DNA of 64,000 nt from Polynucleobacter aenigmaticus. Lineage in GTDB: Bacteria; Pseudomonadota; Gammaproteobacteria; Burkholderiales; Burkholderiaceae. How positions within the stretch are numbered: the first letter of the stretch is position 1; the number at the start of each line of letters is the position of its first letter. The position numbers and the translations under genes were made by a program. This document shows positions 8,395-17,470 of this stretch, piece after piece. The notes under the pieces are model-generated. The model searched no databases. It had not been told where the DNA came from and saw nothing but the letters and a program-made list of their open reading frames with translations. The DNA lies in NCBI RefSeq assembly GCF_002206635.1, contig NZ_NGUO01000013.1, positions 1-64,000 on the forward strand, given 5' to 3'.

Positions 8395-9633
8395 ATGGCC
8401 AAAATTCTTGTTATTGGCGGATCCCTTGGAGGCTTATTTGCGGCAAATATATTGCTACGCCAAGGTCATGATGTCACCTTGCTGGAAAAGGCCATTGGCT
8501 CGTTAGATGGACGAGGCGCTGGGATCGTGACTCATGACGCGCTAGCAGATGCTTTGCGGGAAGCTGGCATTGCCGTTGATGACAGCCTGGGTGTCGCTGT
8601 ATCTAAGCGCGTTACCCTGGGTGCTGATGGCGAGAGTTTAGGTGAAATGCCGCTATCACAAATATTGACCTCATGGAGTCGCCTTTATCACCTACTGAAA
8701 GAGAATTTTCCAAGCGAGCGCTACTTGCAGGGTAAGAATGTAAAGACCGTGAGTCAGGATGCCAGCAGTGTTCAGGTGACTTGCGAAGATGGCAGCTCTT
8801 ATGAGGCGGAGCTACTGATTGCTTCGGATGGCATACGCTCAGCGGTTCGCGCGCAAGTGGCACCAGAGATTCAACCTGAATATGCGGGATATATTGCATG
8901 GCGAGGCGTTTGTGATGAAAGTCATTTATCCAATTACACCCTAGATACCCTCTTCAATTATTTTGGATTCTGCCTGCCAAACGGCGAGCAGATGCTGGGC
9001 TATCCAGTTGCGGGATCTGGCAATGACACTAGGCCAGGTAAACGACGTTACAACTTTGTTTGGTATCGACCCGCATCCGAAGATGGCGAACTAGTAAAAC
9101 TTCTTACTGATGCCGATGGTCATTACTATCCAACTGGCATCCCTCCGCTGAAGGTGTCATGGAAACATATTGCTGAAATGCGTAAAGTTGCCCGTGACAT
9201 TCTGGCGCCTCAATATGCAGAAATTCTAGAGAAGACAGCCTCTCCGTTCTTGCAAGCTATTTACGACGTTCGTTCAGACCAAATTGTCTTTGGCAGAATT
9301 GCACTAATGGGTGATGCCGCTTTTGTTGGTCGGCCCCACGTCGGCATGGGTGTTACCAAAGCGGGAGATGAGGCAATAGTGATTGCACGCCATATCGCTC
9401 AATTTGGCGCGACTCCAGCTGCGCTTGACGCCTATAGCAATGAGCGACTTACACTTGGGCAGCAGGTTGTTGCAAGAGCACAATATTTGGGGCGTTACAT
9501 GCAAGCGCAAGGTAGCAAAGGTACAAGAGATAGTAATAGCCTCCGCAGAAATGCAGATACGGTAATGGCCGAAACAGCCATTGATATCAGCACTTTGTTA
9601 GTAGAAGGAAAAGCAGTTCCAGAGTCACTTTAA
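8395..9633 (+). CDS. FAD-dependent aromatic monooxygenase, 2,6-dihydroxypyridine hydroxylase-like
   Basis: A 412-residue class A flavoprotein hydroxylase. The Rossmann motif GGSLGGLFAA is at 8-17, the second NAD(P)H/FAD motif ASDGIRSAVR at 143-152, and GDAAFVGRPH at 306-315. The YAGYIAWRG segment (163-171), the RPH motif and the overall layout recall 2,6-dihydroxypyridine 3-monooxygenase of nicotine-degrading bacteria; HpxO-like urate hydroxylases are more distant relatives. The resemblance is from memory and the substrate is inference. It starts six bases after the VOC gene, in the same operon. Confidence 0.82.
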   Translation: MAKILVIGGSLGGLFAANILLRQGHDVTLLEKAIGSLDGRGAGIVTHDALADALREAGIAVDDSLGVAVSKRVTLGADGESLGEMPLSQILTSWSRLYHLLKENFPSERYLQGKNVKTVSQDASSVQVTCEDGSSYEAELLIASDGIRSAVRAQVAPEIQPEYAGYIAWRGVCDESHLSNYTLDTLFNYFGFCLPNGEQMLGYPVAGSGNDTRPGKRRYNFVWYRPASEDGELVKLLTDADGHYYPTGIPPLKVSWKHIAEMRKVARDILAPQYAEILEKTASPFLQAIYDVRSDQIVFGRIALMGDAAFVGRPHVGMGVTKAGDEAIVIARHIAQFGATPAALDAYSNERLTLGQQVVARAQYLGRYMQAQGSKGTRDSNSLRRNADTVMAETAIDISTLLVEGKAVPESL

Positions 9634-9738
9634 TAAAATTGAGATGTAGAGTTGAGTATTACAAGAAACATTGAGATAAGATTTATGAAATAAAAAAGTA
9701 TTCTTATTAATAAACTGTTTTAAATGGAGGAGATAACC

Positions 9739-10974
9739 ATGAAACAAAAAGTAATGAATCAAACAAGAAGAACGATGTTGATCGGCGGGGCGACTGCAGC
9801 AAGCGCTCCACTTTGGATGAATATGGCAAGTGCCCAATCTGAAACCATCAAGATTGGCTTTCCAACACCATTAACGGGCCCTTTCTCTGCCGAAGCGCAG
9901 GATCAAGTTAAGGCTGCTGAGTTAGCTATTAAAGAATTTAATGATGCCGGTGGTTTTAATGGTCGCAAAGCTGAACTCCTGGTTCGTGATGACAAACTTA
10001 ATCCCGGTGAAGCTGCAACACGTACGCTTGAGTTGATTGAAAAAGATAAGGTGAATTTTGTTGTGGGCTCACTCTCTGCCGCAACTCAACTCTCTATTAA
10101 TGCTGTTTGTAAAGAGCGTAAGGTTCTCTTTAATTCAATTAGCCAGTCGGATGCGATTAATGAAGCGAAGGATTGGAGTGTTTACACATTCCACGAAGCA
10201 CTTAATCCAACCATGACTGCTGGTGCAGTTGCACGCTACTCCATCCCCCGTTTTGGTAAAAAGATTGTATTTTTAACGGCAGACTATGCTTATGGTCACG
10301 AGATGGTGCGAGCATTTGAACGTGCCGGCAAAGAAATGGGTGCCACCACATTGGCAGATATTCGTCATCCACTAGGCGCCTCTGATTACTCGGCATTTTT
10401 ACCGCGCATCAAAGCCTTGAACCCAGATATCTTGGTTCTCTGCAATTTTGGCCGCGACCTAGTGAATGCCGCTAAGCAATGTACCGACTTTGGCTTGAAA
10501 TCTAGCATGAAGATTGTGACACCAGTCCTGCTCTACACATCCCGTCTTGCTGGTGGATCAGAAGCCTTTGAAGGCATTATCGGCGGTACATCCTACTACT
10601 GGGGTCTTGAGGATCGCATCCCAACAGCAAAAATATTTAATGATGCATTCCGAAAAATGTACAACGGCTCAGTACCATCCGATTACGGTGCACTAGGCTA
10701 CGCCGGCGTAAAGAGTGTGCTGGCCTCTATCAAGATTGCAAAATCTACTGAGACTTTGAAAGTTATTACTGCAATGGAGAATCTTAAGTACGACTGGTAC
10801 AAGGGTCCTGAGTACTACCGCAAATGTGATCACCAGGCAGTTCAAACGGTCATCATCGTTGAATCCAAGTCAAAGAACATGAAAGACAAATATGACGTCT
10901 TTAATATCCTGACGATTGAACCGACTACCGAGAAGAATATGCGTAGTTGCGCAGAGCTAGGCCACAAGGCTTAA
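9739..10974 (+). CDS. Branched-chain amino acid-type ABC transporter substrate-binding protein
   Basis: A 411-residue periplasmic binding protein of the LivJ/Peripla_BP_6 family. The N-terminus has a twin-arginine-like signal (TRRTMLIGG, then an Ala-rich stretch ending near ASAQS). The mature part starts ETIKIGFPTPLTGPFS, with two periplasmic lobes. The start at 9739 follows a strong GGAGGA site; an in-frame ATG at 9724 lies upstream of it. Such proteins also bind aromatic acids, amides and other carboxylates, so the ligand is open. It precedes livHMGF and is separated from them by a terminator-like hairpin. Confidence 0.9.
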   Translation: MKQKVMNQTRRTMLIGGATAASAPLWMNMASAQSETIKIGFPTPLTGPFSAEAQDQVKAAELAIKEFNDAGGFNGRKAELLVRDDKLNPGEAATRTLELIEKDKVNFVVGSLSAATQLSINAVCKERKVLFNSISQSDAINEAKDWSVYTFHEALNPTMTAGAVARYSIPRFGKKIVFLTADYAYGHEMVRAFERAGKEMGATTLADIRHPLGASDYSAFLPRIKALNPDILVLCNFGRDLVNAAKQCTDFGLKSSMKIVTPVLLYTSRLAGGSEAFEGIIGGTSYYWGLEDRIPTAKIFNDAFRKMYNGSVPSDYGALGYAGVKSVLASIKIAKSTETLKVITAMENLKYDWYKGPEYYRKCDHQAVQTVIIVESKSKNMKDKYDVFNILTIEPTTEKNMRSCAELGHKA

Positions 10975-11016
10975 ATCTGAAATTTCAAGGCAGATTCTCT
11001 GATTTGCCCTGGGTCC

Positions 11017-11050
11017 CTCCCCTGATGCCGATGGTTGAAGGGGAGTTTTT
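11017..11050 (+). terminator. Terminator/attenuator between binding-protein and permease genes
   Basis: CTCCCCT (11017-11023) pairs with AGGGGAG (11039-11045) across a 15-base loop, followed by TTTTT. It lies in the 88-base gap after the binding-protein gene and ends 13 bases before the permease start. Partial read-through would give more binding protein than membrane components. Confidence 0.65.
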
Positions 11051-11062
11051 CTGAGTACATAT

Positions 11063-11947
11063 ATGACCGGTCTTACATTTGAACTTCTATGCATGCAGTT
11101 GCTGACAGGGATTGCCTTGGGCAGCATCTATGCACTTCTAGCCCTAGGCTTATGCCTTATTTTTGGCATGCTCAACGTAGTGAACTTCGCACATGGCGCC
11201 TTCTTCATGGTTGGCGCATTCATGGGCGTCTACTTTCTGGGCGTAACAGGCAACTTTTGGTTTAGCTTAATCCTTACCCCAATCGCTACCGGCGCCCTTG
11301 GATTGCTCACTGAGCGATTCCTAGTGCGACCTCTTTATGGTCGCGGCATTGACTACCCGCTACTCCTCACTTTTGGATTGTCTTATGTATTGATTGAGGC
11401 AATGCGCGTGACATTTGGTATTGAAGGCCTCCCATCCATCACTCCCGATGAACTTAAAGGTACTCTTGATGTTGGATTTGGCTTCTTCCCTAAGTACCGT
11501 CTCTTCTTGATTGCAGCTACAGCCGTGATTATTTTTGCGGTCTGGTTCTTTATCCAAAAGACGCGTTATGGCCTCATCATTAAAGCTGGTGCTGCTGACC
11601 AGGAGATCGTCAAAGTACTTGGTGTAGACATTGCTAAGGTATGGCTAATGGTATTTGGTCTTGGTTGTGCGATTGCCGGCCTCTCCGGAATACTGGCCTC
11701 ACCCACACGCTCCGTTAACCCAGAGATGGGTATTCCCATCTTGGCGGAGTCCTTTGTTGTGACAGTGGTTGGTGGCATGGGATCACCTGTGGGGGCGGTT
11801 GTTGCGGGTCTATTGGTTGGCGTGGTCTATAGCCTCACCTCCCTCTTTTTTCCAGATCTTTCCGAACTATCTATTTTTGTTTTGATGGCGGTAGTCCTCT
11901 TAATTCGACCTCAAGGTTTATTTGGTAAAGCGGGGGCAATGGGTTAA
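11063..11947 (+). CDS. livH: Branched-chain amino acid-type ABC transporter permease LivH
   Basis: A 294-residue inner-membrane permease with about eight hydrophobic segments. The N-terminal LLTGIALGSIYALLALGL and NVVNFAHGAFFMVGAF are hallmarks of LivH. It pairs with LivM to form the channel for the ligand delivered by the upstream binding protein. The ribosome site is weak (GAG in CTGAGTACATAT), so expression may depend on the adjacent hairpin region. Confidence 0.92.
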   Translation: MTGLTFELLCMQLLTGIALGSIYALLALGLCLIFGMLNVVNFAHGAFFMVGAFMGVYFLGVTGNFWFSLILTPIATGALGLLTERFLVRPLYGRGIDYPLLLTFGLSYVLIEAMRVTFGIEGLPSITPDELKGTLDVGFGFFPKYRLFLIAATAVIIFAVWFFIQKTRYGLIIKAGAADQEIVKVLGVDIAKVWLMVFGLGCAIAGLSGILASPTRSVNPEMGIPILAESFVVTVVGGMGSPVGAVVAGLLVGVVYSLTSLFFPDLSELSIFVLMAVVLLIRPQGLFGKAGAMG

Positions 11948-11960
11948 TCCCCCAATATTT

Positions 11961-12920
11961 ATGAAATCATTTTTCCATCTCATTGCACGTCATCGCGTGT
12001 TGGCAAGCAGCCTTTTCTTGATGGTCTTCCCGTTCATCATGCCGTATGAGGCGCTTGCAATCAATATCCTGATCTTTGGCTTATTTGCCATGGGATTCAA
12101 CCTCCTATTTGGTTATATGGGTTTGTTGTCCTTCGGACATGCAGCCTTTTTAGGAATCGGTAGCTACCTCACCGGGATTAGCATCGTTCATTATTCCCTG
12201 CCGTGGGGTACTGCAATTCTGGTAGGCGTAATTGGGGCAGCCATTGGTGGGCTCATCATGGGTTTCTTGGCTATTCGTACCAGAGGCATCTACTTCTCGA
12301 TGGTCACCCTCGCCTTAGGTCAAATTGTTTTCTATGGCTTTTATAAGGCGGAAAGTTTGACGGGCGGAGAGAATGGTTTGCGTGGCGTGCGAGTTGACTC
12401 TTTCAATATTCTGGGTATTCCAGTGGATTTTCTAAATCCACTTGTCAAGTACTACATCATTCTCTTCTTTGTGGTCATTGCAATTTGGCTGATCTCGCGC
12501 ATTCTCAACTCTCCATTAGGTGCGGTGATGGAAGCTATTCGTGAGAATGAAAAACGTGCAGCCGCCTGCGGATTTGATGTAACACGTACAAAGCTCCTAG
12601 TATTCGTATTGTCGGCTGCAATCTGTGGATTAGCCGGCTCATTACGCGCCTTGCATCTCTCCATTGTGCCGATTGACTCCCTGCACTACCTGCAATCAGG
12701 ACAGGCGGTAATGATGAGTATTTTGGGTGGTATGGGCACTTTCTTTGGTCCATTTTTCGGCGCCGCTGTCATGCTGTACTTGGAAGATGTGGTAACTACC
12801 TTTACTAGACATTGGATGGCCGTTATTGGACTAGTCTTTATGTTCTTTGTATTGTTCTTCCCGAAAGGAATCTGGGGAACTATCTTGAGCAAGCTAAACA
12901 TGAATCAGGATACAAAATAA
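11961..12920 (+). CDS. livM: Branched-chain amino acid-type ABC transporter permease LivM
   Basis: A 319-residue membrane permease. LLFGYMGLLSFGHAAFLGIG and the loop with VTLALGQI and FTGGENGLRG-like residues (LTGGENGLRG) are typical of LivM. I chose the ATG at 11961, 13 bases past livH; the frame extends to 11922 inside livH. Its stop overlaps the livG start (TAATG), which suggests translational coupling. Confidence 0.92.
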   Translation: MKSFFHLIARHRVLASSLFLMVFPFIMPYEALAINILIFGLFAMGFNLLFGYMGLLSFGHAAFLGIGSYLTGISIVHYSLPWGTAILVGVIGAAIGGLIMGFLAIRTRGIYFSMVTLALGQIVFYGFYKAESLTGGENGLRGVRVDSFNILGIPVDFLNPLVKYYIILFFVVIAIWLISRILNSPLGAVMEAIRENEKRAAACGFDVTRTKLLVFVLSAAICGLAGSLRALHLSIVPIDSLHYLQSGQAVMMSILGGMGTFFGPFFGAAVMLYLEDVVTTFTRHWMAVIGLVFMFFVLFFPKGIWGTILSKLNMNQDTK

Positions 12921-13675
12921 TGAGTAGCCCAAATCAAACCCCCATCCTTGAGGCTCGAAATGTCAGCAAGAGTTTTGGGAAATTCAAAGCCTTGCAGAAT
13001 GTCTCCACTACGTTTATGCCAGGAAGCCTCACGGCCATCATTGGCCCTAATGGCGCAGGCAAGAGCACTTTCTTTAACATACTCAGTGGAGCCTTCCCCC
13101 CAACAAGCGGTCAAATCTTATTTAACGGTAAAGATATTACCGGCATGCAACAGCATGAATTTGCACGTATTGGCATCTCCAAGAGCTTCCAAATTACCAA
13201 TGTGTTTAAGCAGTTGACCGTTCATGAGAATGTTCGTGTAGCGGCGCAAATGGAAACTGCTCGGTATAACTTTCTGCGTAATGCGAAAAGCTACCCAGAG
13301 CCTATCGAACTTGCGGATCAACTCTTACGTCGCGTCAACCTAGAACATCTGCGCAATAAGAAAACAGGTGATCTGGCGCACGGGCAACAACGCGCCCTCG
13401 AAATTGCCATGGCTCTAGCCTGCAACCCTAGCCTCCTATTGCTTGATGAGCCAACTGCTGGAATGTCTCCTGAAGAGACGCTCGTGATGATGGATCTCAT
13501 TCGCACACTTGCCAATGAAAGAACTGTTATTTTGGTTGAGCACAAAATGAAACTCATCATGGGCTTATGTAAGCGAATCATTGTTCTTCATCATGGCGAG
13601 TTTTTGGCTGAAGGCACTCCAGAAGATATTCAAAATAATGCTGAGGTACGTCGTGTGTACCTAGGCCAAGGTTAA
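12920..13675 (+). CDS. livG: ABC transporter ATP-binding protein LivG
   Basis: A 251-residue ATPase. Walker A is GPNGAGKST near residue 41, the signature is LAHGQQRALEIA (LivG proteins typically have this degenerate form), and Walker B is LLLLDEPTAGMSPEE. The ATG at 12920 overlaps the livM stop by one base; the longer frame back to 12812 lies inside livM. It powers import together with LivF. Confidence 0.93.
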   Translation: MSSPNQTPILEARNVSKSFGKFKALQNVSTTFMPGSLTAIIGPNGAGKSTFFNILSGAFPPTSGQILFNGKDITGMQQHEFARIGISKSFQITNVFKQLTVHENVRVAAQMETARYNFLRNAKSYPEPIELADQLLRRVNLEHLRNKKTGDLAHGQQRALEIAMALACNPSLLLLDEPTAGMSPEETLVMMDLIRTLANERTVILVEHKMKLIMGLCKRIIVLHHGEFLAEGTPEDIQNNAEVRRVYLGQG

Positions 13676-13688
13676 TGAAGGTTTATAT

Positions 13689-14393
13689 ATGCTGCGCGTA
13701 GAAAATTTAAATGCCTGGTATGACCGTAGCCACGTTCTTCAAGGCATCTCACTAGAGGTAAACAAAGGTGAAATTGTTACCTTAATGGGCCGAAATGGTG
13801 CCGGTAAAACTACTACCCTGCGCTCCTTAATGGGCTTGCTCCCAAAAAGAGAAGGGAAAGCCTCAATCGATGGCACTTCTTTCCTAGATCTCGCCGCCCA
13901 TGAGCGCTATCACCTTGGCTTGGCATACGTCCCAGAGGATCGCCGCATTGTTCCGGGCCTCACTGTCAAAGAAAATCTAGAGCTGGGCGTGATTTCCAAG
14001 AAAAATCATGGCGACATGAGTGCTATGGTCGATGAAATCGCCGAAACCTTTCCGCGCCTCAAAGAAAGATTGCATCAGGATGGCACATCCATGTCTGGAG
14101 GTGAGCAGCAGATGCTAGCTATTGCTAGAGCCATGATTGCCAAGCCTAAGGTCATTCTGCTAGATGAGCCATCAGAAGGCATCATGCCGGTCCTAGTAGA
14201 GGAAATGTTTGAATTATTTTCCAATCTCAAGCAACAGGGTCTAACCATCCTACTGGTTGAACAAAACGTACAGCAAGCACTAAAAATTTCGGACCGTGCC
14301 TATATTCTTGATCAAGGCGAAATTGTCTTTCACGATACCGCTCAAAATCTCTTAAACAACGATGAGATTCAACAGAAGTATTGTGCTGTCTAA
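13689..14393 (+). CDS. livF: ABC transporter ATP-binding protein LivF
   Basis: A 234-residue ATPase. Walker A is GRNGAGKTT near residue 35, the signature is MSGGEQQMLAIARAM, and Walker B is VILLDEPSEG, which is the normal LivF form. It starts 13 bases after livG and is the last gene of the transporter block. The next gene is convergent, with 18 bases between stops that hold only a short GCCTTTTAAGGC palindrome. Confidence 0.93.
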   Translation: MLRVENLNAWYDRSHVLQGISLEVNKGEIVTLMGRNGAGKTTTLRSLMGLLPKREGKASIDGTSFLDLAAHERYHLGLAYVPEDRRIVPGLTVKENLELGVISKKNHGDMSAMVDEIAETFPRLKERLHQDGTSMSGGEQQMLAIARAMIAKPKVILLDEPSEGIMPVLVEEMFELFSNLKQQGLTILLVEQNVQQALKISDRAYILDQGEIVFHDTAQNLLNNDEIQQKYCAV

Positions 14394-14411
14394 TGCCTTT
14401 TAAGGCTTGAC

Positions 14412-14915
14412 TTAGATGATATGAAGCCAGTGTCCTAGCTGGTGCCAAAAACTGTTTGGTACCAGAGTTAAGAGCCAAGTCATGGTGAGGTAGCGCAGTA
14501 GCTTGCCTACTGTCATATATCCTAAGCACGGCAGCCAAGGCAACCTTAGCCACCCCGCTGCTAGACACAGAGGATCACCGAACCCAGGCAGCCAAGAAAG
14601 AAGTAGCATCTTTGGGCCACGCTCTTCAAGCCAACGCTGCATCCTGCTATTGGTAGGCCCCTTGAGAGATTCAAAGCTATTGCGACTCATTAATCCTAGC
14701 CACCAATCCAGCATGCCTCCCAAAGTATTACCGATGGTTGCAACCATAATGGCCGTCCAATATAAGTCGGGATTTAAGGAGATGTAGCCAAACAGCATAG
14801 GCTCCGAACCCATCGGCAGCAAAGTTGCAGAGATAAAGGCGCTGATAAATACAGCTGGCAAACCAATCGATGGCATCCCAAAAAAGTCAAAGAATTGACT
14901 GAGTATTTGCTCCAT
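14412..14915 (-). CDS. YqaA/DedA-family (SNARE-associated) membrane protein
   Basis: A 167-residue membrane protein. Segments include LPAVFISAFISATLLPMGSE near the N-terminus and GNTLGGMLDWWLG around residue 60-72, matching the YqaA subgroup of the DedA superfamily, followed by the charged RWLEERGPKMLLLSWLPGFGD region. DedA proteins take part in lipid carrier recycling and membrane homeostasis; the role of this branch is not established. It stands alone between oppositely directed genes and probably does not belong to the catabolic locus. Confidence 0.82.
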   Translation of the reverse strand: MEQILSQFFDFFGMPSIGLPAVFISAFISATLLPMGSEPMLFGYISLNPDLYWTAIMVATIGNTLGGMLDWWLGLMSRNSFESLKGPTNSRMQRWLEERGPKMLLLSWLPGFGDPLCLAAGWLRLPWLPCLGYMTVGKLLRYLTMTWLLTLVPNSFWHQLGHWLHII

Positions 14916-15104
14916 TAAGCAAGGACTCCGGGCAGACTAACAGTAAATGACTTATACATCTTCTTAGTATGCCCCAACAGATATCCAGCCCAAGAATGCG
15001 GGTCAGAACCACCGCCCATTACCGGTCGCCCAGCAATTCTGAAATCTTGCTTAAACTGTAGGTATTCCCATCTTTATTAACTCCTTTTAAGCGCTGATAT
15101 ACAC

Positions 15105-16274
15105 ATGAATCACCCCATCCCAAAGCCTGACCAATATCAAGATATGCGCGAAGCCTTGCGTGACCTCTGCGGAAGTTTTGATTCCGCCTATTGGCAAAAA
15201 GTTGATCACGAGCGCGCTTATCCAGAAGCCTTTGTGGATGCCATGGCACAAGCTGGCTGGTTAGCTGCCTTAATTCCGGAGGAATATGGTGGCTCTGGTT
15301 TAGGTCTTGCCGAGGCCTCTGTGATCATGGAAGAAATTAACTTTGCTGGCGGCAATGCGGGCTCTTGCCATGGTCAGATGTACAACATGGGCACTTTGCT
15401 GCGCCATGGTTCTGACGCCCAGAAAAAACTCTACCTCCCTAAAATTGCTACTGGCGAATTACGCCTACAGTCGATGGCAGTAACTGAACCAAGCACTGGT
15501 ACCGACACCACCAAACTTAAAACCACCGCCCTCAAAAAGGGTGACAAATATATTGTGAATGGTCAGAAGGTTTGGATCTCTCGTATTCAGCACTCTGATT
15601 TGATGATTCTGCTGGCACGCACCACACCGCTAACAGAGGTAAAGAAAAAATCAGAAGGTATGTCGATTTTTATCGTTAACCTAAAAGATGCCATTGGCAA
15701 AGGCATGGATATCCAGCCAATCGCCAATATGGTGAATCATGAAACTAATGAAGTCTTTTTCGATAACTTAGAGATCCCTGCTGAAAATTTGATCGGTGAA
15801 GAAGGTCAAGGATTTAAATACATCCTAGATGGCCTCAATGCAGAGCGCACCCTCATTGCCGCGGAATGTATTGGTGATGCTTATTGGTTTGTCGATAAGG
15901 CACGACGTTATGCAAATGAACGCGTGGTATTTGATCGTCCGATTGGCAAAAACCAAGGCATCCAATTTCCAATTGCAGACTCTTATATCGAAACTGAAGC
16001 GGCTAACCTCATGCGCTTTAAGGCATGCGAGCTCTTCGATGCCAAACAGCCTTGCGGTGCTGAAGCCAATATGGCGAAGTACCTTGCTGCCAAAGCCTCT
16101 TGGGAGGCAGCCAACGTTTGTCTTCAGACGCATGGCGGTTTCGGTTTTGCCAATGAATATGATGTCGAACGCAAGTTCCGTGAAACACGCCTCTATCAAG
16201 TGGCGCCAATTTCGACTAACTTAATTTATTCCTATATAGCTGAGCATGTCCTCGGCCTCCCACGCTCCTTCTGA
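15105..16274 (+). CDS. Acyl-CoA dehydrogenase family protein
   Basis: A 389-residue flavoprotein with the N-terminal helical, middle beta (AVTEPSTGTDTT near 125-136) and C-terminal helical domains. It probably introduces a double bond into an acyl-CoA. The usual MCAD-type catalytic Glu position near the C-terminus (YEGT) reads YQVAPIST here. Glu247 in LNAERTLIAA sits where isovaleryl-CoA dehydrogenase carries its base and is the better candidate. A 189-base leader precedes it, so it likely has its own promoter. It is followed 11 bases later by a CoA-transferase, suggesting joint activation and oxidation of an organic acid. Confidence 0.88.
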   Translation: MNHPIPKPDQYQDMREALRDLCGSFDSAYWQKVDHERAYPEAFVDAMAQAGWLAALIPEEYGGSGLGLAEASVIMEEINFAGGNAGSCHGQMYNMGTLLRHGSDAQKKLYLPKIATGELRLQSMAVTEPSTGTDTTKLKTTALKKGDKYIVNGQKVWISRIQHSDLMILLARTTPLTEVKKKSEGMSIFIVNLKDAIGKGMDIQPIANMVNHETNEVFFDNLEIPAENLIGEEGQGFKYILDGLNAERTLIAAECIGDAYWFVDKARRYANERVVFDRPIGKNQGIQFPIADSYIETEAANLMRFKACELFDAKQPCGAEANMAKYLAAKASWEAANVCLQTHGGFGFANEYDVERKFRETRLYQVAPISTNLIYSYIAEHVLGLPRSF

Positions 16275-16285
16275 TAGGCCTCATC

Positions 16286-17470
16286 ATGAGCATTCGTCCA
16301 TTGGATGGCATTACTGTTGTTGCACTAGAGCATGTGATTGCTGCACCCTTCTGCACGCGTCAATTGGCCGACTTGGGGGCGCGCATTATCAAGATCGAAC
16401 GCCCAGGGGATGGAGATTTTGCCCGAGGCTATGACACCCAAGTAGAAGGACTTTCCTCCCACTTCGTTTGGGTGAATCGATCAAAAGAAAGTCTCACTCT
16501 CGACCTCAAGCAAGAATCTGCATTAGCAATATTGAGGGGCTTGTTAAAAACCGCTGATGTCTTCATACAAAATCTTGCTCCAGGTGCAGCAGCTCGCATG
16601 GGGCTGACTGCTGAAGTATTGCAAAAGGATAATCCTGGACTCATTCTTTGCTCTATCTCTGGCTACGGTAACGATGGCCCCTATCGCGACAAAAAAGCTT
16701 ATGACCTGTTGATTCAGAGCGAAGCAGGCTTCCTATCCATTACCGGCACACCAGAGACGCCAAGCAAGGCCGGCAACTCCATAGCCGATATTGCCGCAGG
16801 GATGTATGCCTATACCAATATTTTGGCTGCGCTATTGCAAAGAGGAAAGACTGGTAAGGGCACTGTCATCGACATCTCCATGCTCGAAGCCTTAAGCGAA
16901 TGGATGAGCTTTCCAATGTATTACGCGTACAAGGGTGCCAACCCGCCATCCAGAAGTGGCGCTTCACATGCCACCATTTATCCCTACGGTCCATTCATGG
17001 CTGGTGACGGCAAAACAGTGATGCTGGGACTACAAAACGAACGGGAATGGGCGCAGTTTTGCGCGTTGGTTTTAGAAAACCCCGCTCTGGCACAGGATGA
17101 TCGCTTTGATCGAAACTTTAAGCGCAATGAAAAACGCACCGAACTTCTGAAAATCATTGACGCTTGCTTTAGTCAAATGACGTCCGAGCAATTAATTGCA
17201 CGATTAGAAAAAGCCCAAATAGCTAATGCTCATCTGAATGACATGGAAGGCCTTTGGAAGCATGAGCAACTGAAAGCGCGTAATCGCTTCACAGAGGTGG
17301 GCACACCGAATGGCGCTATTACCGCGTTGTTGCCGCCAGGACTAAATGACAGTTACGACTATCGTATGGATCCCGTTCCTGCGGTAGGAGAACATACCAA
17401 TGCCATTCTCTCGGAATTGGGAATATCTTCCGCTGAAATTGAGGTGCTAAGAGCCGAAGGTGCAATTTAA
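16286..17470 (+). CDS. CaiB/BaiF (class III) CoA-transferase
   Basis: A 394-residue family III CoA-transferase that moves CoA between acids through an aspartyl-CoA anhydride. The N-terminal LDGITVVALEHVIAAPFCTR, the GARIIKIERPGDGDFAR segment and Asp168 (IADIAAGMYA, the likely catalytic Asp) are typical. It is co-directional with the acyl-CoA dehydrogenase gene and probably makes its substrate. The specific acid is unknown. Its stop overlaps the convergent cardiolipin synthase stop by four bases. Confidence 0.9.
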   Translation: MSIRPLDGITVVALEHVIAAPFCTRQLADLGARIIKIERPGDGDFARGYDTQVEGLSSHFVWVNRSKESLTLDLKQESALAILRGLLKTADVFIQNLAPGAAARMGLTAEVLQKDNPGLILCSISGYGNDGPYRDKKAYDLLIQSEAGFLSITGTPETPSKAGNSIADIAAGMYAYTNILAALLQRGKTGKGTVIDISMLEALSEWMSFPMYYAYKGANPPSRSGASHATIYPYGPFMAGDGKTVMLGLQNEREWAQFCALVLENPALAQDDRFDRNFKRNEKRTELLKIIDACFSQMTSEQLIARLEKAQIANAHLNDMEGLWKHEQLKARNRFTEVGTPNGAITALLPPGLNDSYDYRMDPVPAVGEHTNAILSELGISSAEIEVLRAEGAI

